A stretch of 64,000 nt of DNA. Origin: Ophiura sarsii. Taxonomy: Eukaryota; Echinodermata; Ophiuroidea; Amphilepidida; Ophiuridae. The stretch spans positions 1 through 64,000 of the forward strand of contig JAYJML010000162.1 of NCBI GenBank assembly GCA_035610835.1, read 5' to 3'. The stretch's first letter is position 1. Every line of letters begins with the position of its first letter. The notes beneath the pieces are model-generated. The model worked only from the letters and a program-made list of their open reading frames with translations. It was not told where the DNA came from and ran no database searches. The position numbers and the translations under genes are program-made. Of the stretch, positions 56,290 to 64,000 are shown in pieces.

Positions 56290-56400
56290 TTGCGACAGGG
56301 ATGGCCTTTGGCTTCATAGCCGGGAACTGGTCTTTATACCAGTTCCAATCAAATTTGACAATCAAATTCTACCTGTGTCGCCTTCAGGTTAAAGGAACCC
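56290..56400 (-). promoter_or_regulatory. TATA-containing region upstream of the chromodomain ORF
   Basis: On the minus strand GGAACTGGTATAAAGACCAGTTCC (56,328-56,351) is a 9-bp-arm inverted repeat enclosing a TATAAA box, about 150 bp before the ATG. It may be the promoter of this ORF or part of an LTR, but no second LTR was found. Confidence 0.4.
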
Positions 56401-56705
56401 ATTATGAAAGATAAAAATAGGGCTCAAACTCAAATCATGATGAATACAAAAGCCAAAAGTTTCTCAAAAGATTTTGGGTATTTTTTTTGTAAAATAATTT
56501 CAATCTTCAATTGTTCATTGATATATTTCAATAATCGTCTCCGAAAGGTATTTGCAAAAATATAAAATAATGATGATTCTCTGGACCAAATGATAACAAC
56601 ATACGATACAACTCAGTAACAAGATGTAACATATAGATTGACAGAAATATATATCAACGTTATAAAAGAACAGTATTAAACTAGAGCTAAGCTAAATATA
56701 ATTTT

Positions 56706-58110
56706 ACTTACAGTTACAGTAGAGGTTAGACATCTTTGGATTAGAAGCATGACTGGTTATAGATATATTCACATAATAACACAAATAAAAACACACAAAT
56801 AATGTCAGTTTTTAAATGTTTTTCATCGCTGATATCTTCTTATCTTCAGTTTATTGTCTCTTCAATCTTGAATTCTTCAGAATCTTCACCCCTGTGTTCA
56901 TTTAGATCTAAAATGCTGCTCCCTGGAACTTGGTAATTCTTCTTGGTCTTCTCACATTTTCAGTAATGTTGGGCTGATCTTTAATGCTGCTGACTGGAAC
57001 TTGGTTATTCTTGGTCTCCGCAAGTCTTCAGTAGTGTTTGGCTTCATAAAGAATGTCCGTAGCATTCACTCATCGACAAATAACCAGTTGTACAATCGGG
57101 CACAAAAATATTCTTTGTGTATCATTGCTGAAAATAGCTGCTGGAGTACAGATATAATCGATTCTGGAAATAGCACTTGTCCACAGTGGGTAACTTTTGC
57201 ATTGGGTGGGTGAAGAAGTACCTGACCGATTGGCTGGTAATTTCAAACTCTTTTCTTCTTCAGTGAGGTTGCACTGGCTGGTGGAATGTCTGCGGGCTGG
57301 TATTTTTGTGAGTTACATGCCCGAGTGGCTGGTTGACAAAAATCTGAAGATCCAGCCCTGGATACAATTAGTTCACCAACAGTCTTCGATATCTGCCGCA
57401 GTCACATTAACACCGGCTACATGGAACTAATTGTATCCAGGGCTGCTGGATCTTCAGATTTTGTCAAACAGCCACTCGAACATGTAACTCACAAAAATAC
57501 CTGCCCGACAGAAATTCCACTATGAACCAGCCAGTGCAACCTCGATGAAGAAGAAGAGTATGAATTTTACCTGCCAGTCGGCCGGGTACTTTAGCATCTT
57601 CACACCCGCCGGATGCAAAAGTTACCCACTGTGGACAAGTGCTATTTCCAGAATCGATTATATTCTGTACTTAATCAGCTATTTTCAGCAATGTTACACA
57701 AAGGATATTTTCGTGCCTGATTGTACAACTGGTTATTTGTCGATGAGTGAATGCTATGGACATACTTTATGAAGCCAAGCACTACTGAAGACTTGCTGAG
57801 ACCAAGAATAACCAAGTTCCAGTCAGCAGCATTAAAGATAAGCCCAATACTACTGAAAATGTGAGAAGACCAAGAAGAATTACCAAGTTCCAGGCAGCAG
57901 CATTATAGATCTAAATGAACACAGGAGTGAAGATTCTGAAGAATTCAAGATTGAAGAGACAATAAACTGAAGATAAGAAGATATCAGCGATGAAAAACAT
58001 TTAAAAACTGACATTATTTGTGTGTTTTTATTTGTGATATTATGTGAATATATCTAAAACCAGTCATGCTTCTAATCCAAAGATGTATAACCTCTACTGT
58101 AACTGTAAGT
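56706..58110. repeat. 1.4-kb near-perfect palindrome
   Basis: The left arm runs from ACTTACAGTTACAGTAGAGG (56,706) to GATACAATTAGTTC (about 57,375). The right arm mirrors it from GAACTAATTGTATC (about 57,421) to CCTCTACTGTAACTGTAAGT (58,110). Arms of about 670 bp with scattered differences flank a spacer of about 45 bp. No credible protein is encoded. Transcription through it would give a very long hairpin. Confidence 0.9.
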
Positions 58111-58335
58111 GTAAGGATCATCTTTATGATTTATGATCAAAATGGGTCCTATTTTCGCGAAAATTTGCCAAAAAATCCTTAGACATGGGTCCTGTTTTCG
58201 CGATTTTCGCGAAAATTTGCCAAAATTAGGTCTATTTTCACGAAAAATCACCCTTAGAAATGGGTATGGGTTTTGAATCTCCAGCGGCACACCCCCGACC
58301 AAACCAAATTCGCCCCAGGGGAATTTAGAGTAAAA

Positions 58336-58379
58336 TTTGAAAAATAGATTGTACCGCTCGGTACAATCTATTTTTCAAA
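58336..58379. repeat. Perfect 20-bp-arm hairpin
   Basis: TTTGAAAAATAGATTGTACC, then GCTC, then the exact complement. It marks the inner right side of the level 2 element next to the 8-bp duplication. Confidence 0.9.
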
Positions 58380-58601
58380 CCATGTTTTTGAAGTAATTAG
58401 GAATCGTATCGATCTGTAACTTAGAAGATCTTTATGATTTATGATCAAAAATGCAAATCTGCAAGAAAATCTGCTTTCATAGTAAAAAATCAATGATAGA
58501 GGGCGCTACTTGGAAAAGATCACATAATATGCCTTTTATTGAAAATCGATGAAAAATGTGTTTCAATATGTTACCTCAAAGCAAATTAACGCATTGTTTG
58601 G

Positions 58602-58722
58602 TTTAGGGTTAGAATTAGGGTTATGTTAGGGTTAGGGTAGGGTTAGGTTAGTGTTAGGGTTAACCTAACCCTAACCTTACCCTAACCCTTACTCTCACCT
58701 AGCCCTAACCTAACCCTAACCC
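58602..58722. repeat. Head-to-head interstitial telomeric repeat
   Basis: About 60 bp of degenerate TTAGGG repeats (58,602-58,660) is followed directly by about 60 bp of CCCTAA repeats, meeting at GGGTTAACC. Flanking sequences (AAATTAACGCAT... and ...ATGCGTTAATCAGATTTG) are also inverted, so the telomeric motif forms the apex of the level 1 foldback element. Confidence 0.9.
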
Positions 58723-58962
58723 AAATCATGCGTTAATCAGATTTGCCTATGGCTTTTAAGCTAACAAATTTGAAAACACGTTTTTTATCGATTTTCGATT
58801 AAGTCTTGCCACACGAGAACAAAAAGAGATATCTCAATCAAATTAACATATAATGTAGGAAACATGTTAACCGTTATATTGCGGTTGATTTAAAACAATA
58901 ATCATTTTGTATTTTTTATGTAGTTTACATAAACACAGTCTTTCTGATATACCCTGTATATA

Positions 58963-59239
58963 AGAGTATCTTTTGCTGCCCAAGGACTTGCAGCAAGTCT
59001 AACAGTTCGCCAGTTTATTTATTATAAGATGTTCTAAAAGATGTTACAAAAGAAATGTTGCCAGTAAATGGATTAAATACCGCAACCTTGATTCTAGAAA
59101 TCTATAGACACCATTCTTCATGTGACATTTGCTAACATTATTCATTTTCTGAAGATTTGAACACAAATGTATCTGTTTGTATTTGTTAAAATGTTGTATC
59201 AAAGAATGATATCAATTTTGATCAAGATTATTCAACTTA
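58963..59239. other. No gene recognised
   Basis: No supported feature is visible between the end of the nest and the putative exon at 59,240. Confidence 0.4.
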
Positions 59240-59354
59240 CCGATTCCATTCTCCTTCTTAAACCATTCTCTTTCCTTCTGCACTTTCTGCTCCCACTCGG
59301 AGCATTTCTTTTTGTGTTTATCACTGAGGGCGTCTTTTTCTGTCCTGAACTTCA
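59240..59354 (-). CDS. Putative coiled-coil coding exon
   Basis: On the minus strand, after an AG at GGCAG, an open frame begins MKFRTEKDALSDKHKKKC and continues EWEQKVQKEREWFKKENGI, ending in a textbook splice donor (ATCG followed by GTAAGT at about 59,239). The piece is highly charged with heptad-like spacing, so coiled coil is likely. Of the three frames only this one is open across the whole interval. A MITE lies immediately upstream on the coding strand (59,355-59,628), so the acceptor may be displaced. I cannot name the protein and found no neighbouring exon. Confidence 0.4.
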
Positions 59355-59628
59355 TACTGCCATCATAAAACTGCCATCTCTCAACATGCGATCGAAAGTC
59401 CCAGTATCAATGAAGTCATAGTCACTTGTACAAAGTTGAGCACCAATAACCATGACGTTATTGATACAGGGACTTTCGATCACTGCAAATTTTAAAAGAT
59501 GACATGTTGAGAGATGGTAGTTTTTATTTATTTTTATATTAAGTATGATGTTTCGTTCCATATAACTATGCAATTATTTTCCTAACATATAATGCACAAT
59601 GTTGTCCTTGCTGGACACCTCCTTTAAT
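59355..59628. mobile_element. Second member of the TTAAAGGA MITE family (left end lost)
   Basis: It shares TCTCAACATG, GATCGAAAGTCCC and the right end GGACACCTCCTTTAA with 17,175-17,600 but lacks the left terminal repeat. The CRE-like TGACGTCA of the first member is TGAAGTCA here. Confidence 0.75.
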
Positions 59629-60315
59629 TTCTTCCTTTTTCAATGCTTTCCAAGATTAAACTCAACTTTATACGGCTCCATCCGGAGTTAGGTAAAATGA
59701 TGGACAAACTGTAAAGTGACTGACGAAGGTTTTTCCATGCACTTTTAAAATGTTTAACCCTTCTGTACATGAGTTAAGTATTACAGGTAATTACATTATT
59801 TTATGTGTTTGGGTTTGAGGAAGCTTTTGAAATTATAAGTGGAAAACACACAACCTTTATAAAAATATTGTAGCCTTGTGTATTGAGTTTATATGAGTGT
59901 ATAAAATAACTAGTAGATTGACCCAAAGACGATTTTAAGACACCACCACAATGCATTGCGTTTTTGCAAAATGCCCTAATTCTGGTCTCCAATTTGTCTC
60001 GGTTCCCAAAGATCGACGTATGCACACAATCATAGCGCGTTCATCATTGGGTTCTAGTTTTCATCAATGAATTAGTGTTCCTTTTCCTTATTTCTTATTT
60101 CTAAAACTTAAAAGCTCGACAAATGCATCGTGTGGAAAAAGCTTTAGTTGGTTGGCGTTTGTGCATGCGTTGTGGGATAAGACCTTAAAATCTTCTTTGA
60201 GATTGACCGAAACAAAACTTAAAGCCCCAAGATTATATTAGCAACGGATGTAGAAAAGTGTAATGTGACTGTCCTTGGAAATGCCTTAACGTTATTAACA
60301 AATACATTTTAACAT
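59629..60315. other. No gene recognised
   Basis: This is AT-rich sequence without a supported exon, RNA or repeat pair. Confidence 0.4.
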
Positions 60316-61325
60316 ACCGTACTGTCGCGTGTATAATAGTCCCATACTCGATTTTAAGTCCCAACCCCTAATTAAGCTTATATCTCAGACTACGATGGGC
60401 ACCTGTCTCAAGTCCCAGGGGTAAGAAGTAGTGTACAAGCCTTAGAAAAATAACTTTCAGTAACTCAGCACAAACATCATTGAAATTTATTAAAAGTAGG
60501 CATTTTTATCCCGTGCAATTTCTCTTACGTGACATGGATCATTCTATATGTGGGTATAACGGAACCCGTATCCATCCCGCACTACATGTTCCCTCAAACA
60601 CACTGGGTCTGGGAGTAAAATCATCCCGCAACCTGCAGAGTGCATAAAACCAAGTGTATAGCCTTCGATTTAACTGGCATAGCGTCTCAAAATGCGATCA
60701 CACTTTTGAAGATTTGCAATGATATTGCACAAATATGTAGCAAAAAGTGACGCAAAAAGATTCCCTACTTGATCACGTACCGTCAAAGCCAAACCTACAA
60801 AGATTGAGTTTCATCTTCAAATAACTAAAAAATGTAGGATAAATCCTCAAAGGTATCCGCAGTTCATATTTCGTTTTTGTCAGAATCTATTTCCCCATTG
60901 CTTAACACATACGTGCGCAGAACGCTTTACTGTCAGTTTACAATTTTAAAAATGGTGGGCGATGTTATAATCATGACGTCACTTTTGATGCTGAGTCTTG
61001 TTCCAATGCCGCCGAGTGTTACAAAAAGGCGCCAACAAAAATGACTTGGAATAAAACTAGTGGTGCACCACGGACACAAGGAATCATATAACAAATTACC
61101 GCATGGTAAGAAGATGTAAACAATTATGAAATCCATCGTGACTCGTGAGTGAAATAATTATGCCTGTATTTCCTTGTGTTTTGTAACTAAAATTTCTTAG
61201 TTCAAATTGTAAAATCTAGATTTTAATTTTTATGCACACATGGGCACCAAAAAGTCCCACTCCCTAATTTACGTATATTTTGGGGTAAAAAAAGGGTGGG
61301 ACTATTATACACGCATCAGTACGGT
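60316..61325. mobile_element. ~1-kb DNA element with ACCGTACTG...GCGTGTATAATAGTCCCA ends
   Basis: ACCGTACTGTCGCGTGTATA at the left is mirrored at the right by TATACACGCATCAGTACGGT, and TAATAGTCCCA is shared just inside. A TA precedes the left end and TTA follows the right, so a TA target as in Tc1/mariner/pogo elements is plausible. No transposase is present. Confidence 0.65.
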
Positions 61326-62612
61326 TATTATATTGTCACAATTGACCACCCTGTACACTACCAGTCTAAACTCCTTGCGCAGTGATTATATCCTAGAAAA
61401 TCCATCTTCTATGAACATACTATTGAATATTTTCACTAGTATAACGGTGTTGCATGTATTCATTATATAGTTCTTTCTCATAAATTTATGTTTGTTGCAT
61501 GTTACATGTAATCGTCACATTTCATATAAAACTCAATAAATTGAGACAAGTCAAAATCTACACTGTAAAAACCCATAGACATTTGCCTCATTAATTAATA
61601 CTCATGAGCTCATATACCGCTATTATTGCGCTATGGGAAAATTCTCTCTCATCTACACCTTCTTTGAAAAATTAAGGTTTTTAATAATTAATTGTTATAT
61701 TCACAAATTAAACTTATATTGGGTGATTAATATTTTCTAATAGTGTAGGTCAGGCAGGCTTGGCTGGTCTCAAAATTCTCTAAACACACTTGACAAGCCA
61801 TCTCGCTAGGTTGTGTCACTACTTTGAGCATTTTTGTAACTCAAAAATGGGAAGATTACAATTTCACCAGCCATTTTCACCAAGATGAGCTCAATGGTGT
61901 AAACATATGTATGGTGTGCTTTGTGATGTATACTTCATGTCCACCATGGCCTTTGCACACATTTCAATATGACAGAATACCCCCTGTATGCAAAATTGTA
62001 ACTGCTCCTGCAAGTTTGAGTCCGAACATTTTGCTGGTTCCCAGTATGCGACAGGTATCATTCTACAACCAAAACTTGAATAAAGTTTTGCCTCAAAGTA
62101 TCAGCTTTTTGGGGAAATTCCAGTAACCTTGCCAAAACATGAGCCATGTTTTAGGTATACTATTAATGAGCATTACAGATCCCTGTCATAATATTTATAT
62201 CTGCTTGCCTTTGGTAAAATAATGATTTGTCGGAGATGATTTTTGCAAGCAATCCCATATCGCTATAACAGAGATGAGCTTATGAATATTAATGAGGCGA
62301 GAATTGCATGGGATTTCCCCATAGAGAAAATAGCGATCTCGGAAAGATATTTATTTTGAAAAATGTGTAGGCTTTGAGGTCAAGATGAATTTATGAATGA
62401 GAAGATATCCAGGCACCTATATAAATAGGATTTGACCTTGATATAGGTAAAATTATAAGACTGTTTGGTGAACAAGTTCTCTCCATGGTGTGCGCAAGAA
62501 GTTCAGTGTGAATTGTACCATTTTTAGTACATTCGTTTCCCTTTATAGTGCTTTTTATTTTGCACCCTATATTGTCTACACACCCTGTATAATGGCTTTG
62601 ATATTATATTTG
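61326..62612. mobile_element. Probable foldback element (about 61,580-62,310) and unassigned flanks
   Basis: CTCATTAATTAATACTCATGAGCTCATAT near 61,588 and the mirrored GAGATGAGCTTATGAATATTAATGAG near 62,270 suggest inverted ends of about 45 bp, with CCCATA/CGCTAT words outside them. Nothing else is supported. ACACCCTGTATAATGG at 62,580 resembles a mariner-type end. Confidence 0.4.
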
Positions 62613-62699
62613 GTGTGGTCCAGTGGAGTAGTTGCAGGTCTCATAATCGTAAGGTCGTGAGTTCTAGCCCCGCTGGTGCCAATGTGTTTGTGTCCTTGG
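62613..62699 (+). mobile_element. SINE 5' portion (tRNA-Met-like head)
   Basis: The sequence from GTGTGGTCCAGTGGAGTAG through GTGTTTGTGTCCTTGGGG matches the head of the SINE at 49,417 with a few changes and stops where the next MITE begins. Confidence 0.8.
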
Positions 62700-63065
62700 G
62701 GCATCTTTCCAGGGAATCTCTCAAATCGGAAGAAAAGAATTTGAAAGCAGATTTTCTTGCAGATTTACATTTCTGATCATAAATCGTTCATACATTCCAA
62801 GTTACAGGGTAATACAATTCTTAATTACTTTAAAATCATGGTTTTAGGGTGAAAATAAAGGTCGGGTTAACACGACAGTTTATATTTTCACTCTAAATTA
62901 ACTCTAAAACAATGATTTTGAGGTAATTAGGAATCGTATCGCTCTGTAACTTGGAATGTATGTACGATTTATGATCAGAAATGTAAATCTGCAAGAAAAT
63001 CTACTTTCTAAAAAAAATCATGAATAGAGGGCGCTCTCTGGAAAAGATCACATAATATGCCTTTA
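62700..63065. mobile_element. Uninterrupted foldback MITE (empty form of the level 2 element)
   Basis: Mirrored blocks AGCAGATTTTCTTGCAGATTTAC, TACATTCCAAGTTACAG and AAAATCATGGTTTTAG flank a short centre. The right end TGGAAAAGATCACATAATATGCCTTTAA matches the nested copy at 52,941/58,548. The left outer terminus is damaged, where CATCTTTCCAGG abuts the SINE. Confidence 0.8.
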
Positions 63066-64000
63066 ACTCCTGTTTATAGTTTTGGTGTCACACAAAGGTC
63101 CAAAAATCAGACAGAAAAGTGATTAGTAAGTCTCATCCTGAACACAGTAAAGGCAAGATAACAAAACAATGTGAGGCTTGGATTTGTATTATTCACAAAA
63201 CATATGCGTCCTACTTTGAGAGTAAACGCGACTTCAAAACATGTCTCTTCATGCACACTCGCATTATGATCGTATCATGTTTACTCGCATGCCTATACTC
63301 CCGCCTGCGTTTATAGTAAGCTGTGATAACACTGAGGGCGTGACAACAGAGACGTGTTTTGATGGTGTAAAAAACAAAATTCTACATTCTTGTCTTGAAT
63401 AAAAATGAAATCATTCCATTTTTTGTTGGCTGGATGGATATGCAAATGTGAACATGAAATGTGTGCAATTTCAATTGAAAATTACTGTGCTCGTGGACAA
63501 ACACGTAAATTGTGCTGTGCAGCAAAAAGACAAACGAAAAATGTGATTGACTTCATTTTTTCACGTAAAGTTAGGAACAAAAATATTATTCTTGCAACGT
63601 TTAAAAAGTTTCGAACGTGAACTTGGTTTTGAAAACAAGATTGCTGCTTACCAGTTTTTTTACTGTCCATGTATTTAAGTAATTTATATAAATGATATAA
63701 CTAAAACAATACCATACACCACAGCCAGTGTGTGCTACAAAAGTTATGATTCTGTTACAAACAAAAGTTGTCCATTGCTTAATATTTGTGACACGTCAAA
63801 GTCATTGGTATGACTAGAAGGACACGTTGTAAGCTTTGAAATGATACCTTGTTGAAAGTCTTCAGACCTTAATTGTAATTACAAGATATTAACAAGCATA
63901 TTTTGTTTCTATTGTAATCACAAGATATTAACAAGCATATTTTGTTTCTATTATTTTCTGTATATTTCACCAAATATATTTGCCTCTATCTCAAATCTGT
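63066..64000. other. Unassigned sequence with a block shared with 51.2 kb and a 39-bp duplication
   Basis: Positions 63,515-63,645 match 51,206-51,325 in inverse orientation; both read RQTK(N/S)VIDFIFS then KVR and IILATFKKF when translated in corresponding frames. At about 63,872-63,950 a 39-bp unit including CACAAGATATTAACAAGCAT is duplicated. No gene is supported. Confidence 0.5.

Larger units (their letters stand above)
53924..58320. mobile_element. 4.4-kb element with CCCKGGGG ends and exact 8-bp duplication
   Basis: The 8-mer GAATTTAG lies at 53,916-53,923 and 58,321-58,328. The ends are CCCGGGGG at the left, expanded to a 25-G run, and CCCCAGGG at the right; GTGCCGCT(C/G)(C/G)AG is mirrored further in. 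Inside are a foldback element (54,133-55,006), a chromodomain ORF with putative promoter (55,617-56,400) and a 1.4-kb palindrome (56,706-58,110). The 8-bp duplication would suit hAT or a related superfamily. No transposase is recognised. Confidence 0.7.
52941..58548. mobile_element. Level 2 foldback element with nested insertions
   Basis: Its ends AAAGG(T/C)ATATTATGTGATCTTTTCC and the inner ends AGCAGATTTTCTTGCAGATTT and CAAAATCATGGTTT are mirrored at 58,380-58,548. An uninterrupted relative of about 360 bp lies at 62,700-63,065 and shows what the empty element looks like. Here it carries a hAT (53,100) and a 4.4-kb element (53,924) at its centre. Confidence 0.75.
52793..58962. mobile_element. 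Outer foldback element (level 1) split by a 5.6-kb nest
   Basis: The end TGTACAGGGTGTATCAGAAAG at the left pairs with CTTTCTGATATACCCTGTATA at the right, and inverted similarity continues for about 150 bp (for example AATGATTATTGTTTTAAA and its complement). The left half is interrupted at GGCAAGACTTAA (52,941). The element resumes at 58,548 with TTGAAAATCGATGAAAAATG, whose mirror lies at 58,775-58,800, so everything between was inserted later. Its true centre is the telomere-like palindrome at 58,602-58,722. Confidence 0.75.

Noticed and set aside
58602..58722. A chromosome end or recent chromosome fusion point
   Set aside because: The repeats are short and degenerate, and they sit at the symmetric centre of a mobile element whose flanks are also inverted.

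Overview
This window is repeat-dominated, AT-rich nuclear DNA from a metazoan. I see no operon structure, no bacterial-style gene packing and no complete ordinary host gene. Almost everything I can identify is a transposable element or a relic of one: L1/Tx1-, CR1-, R2/R4- and Penelope-type retroelements, Ty3/gypsy relics, a tRNA-Met-derived SINE family, hAT and Tc1/mariner-like elements, and many foldback (MITE-like) elements. The frequent TAGGCCTA words, the SINE type and a sea-urchin-like histone 3' signal suggest a marine invertebrate deuterostome such as an echinoderm or hemichordate. That assignment is inference.

Layout. Positions 1-9.1 kb: a non-autonomous DNA element, then a very long imperfect inverted repeat (arms about 2.49-4.09 and 6.64-9.06 kb) whose centre holds a small-LTR Ty3/gypsy relic. 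Positions 9.1-15 kb: hAT-like debris, long G/C homopolymers and a decayed DDE integrase gene (11.25-12.16 kb). Positions 15-22.3 kb: minus-strand LINE remnants (an R2/R4-like 3' end with a restriction-like endonuclease, and two CR1-like RT fragments) with nested MITEs, then a SINE. Positions 22.4-24.0 kb and 40.8-42.0 kb: two oppositely oriented copies of one repeat family, each ending in its own TTGC-rich minisatellite.

Positions 24.34-38.81 kb: a tandem segmental duplication of a 3,841-bp unit in four copies. Each copy carries a splice-acceptor-preceded terminal exon with a stop codon and AATAAA, a GTAC-rich block with CACTA termini, and a long foldback element. Copy 1 keeps the empty site of an array of tRNA-His-like elements bounded by telomere-like inverted repeats; copies 2-4 carry that array directly beyond the poly(A) signal.

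Positions 42.8-49.22 kb: a nearly complete L1/Tx1-type LINE on the minus strand, with 14-bp target-site duplications, an ORF1p-like protein, an endonuclease-RT protein broken once near its C-terminus, and an extra small ORF that overlaps the ORF2 start by ATGA. Positions 49.4-50.4 kb: a SINE followed by the 3' end of a Penelope-like element. Its tail is a string of hairpins sharing an AAGNGGCA-type loop and includes two perfect histone-mRNA 3' stem-loops. This is the most unusual segment of the window.

Positions 52.79-58.96 kb: a Russian-doll nest of at least five elements. It includes a hAT with an exact 8-bp duplication, a 4.4-kb element with another exact 8-bp duplication, a chromodomain ORF, a 1.4-kb near-perfect palindrome and a head-to-head interstitial telomeric repeat. 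Positions 59-64 kb hold a possible host coiled-coil exon and further MITEs. No functional pathway is encoded here; the genes that act together are the ORFs of the L1/Tx1 LINE.
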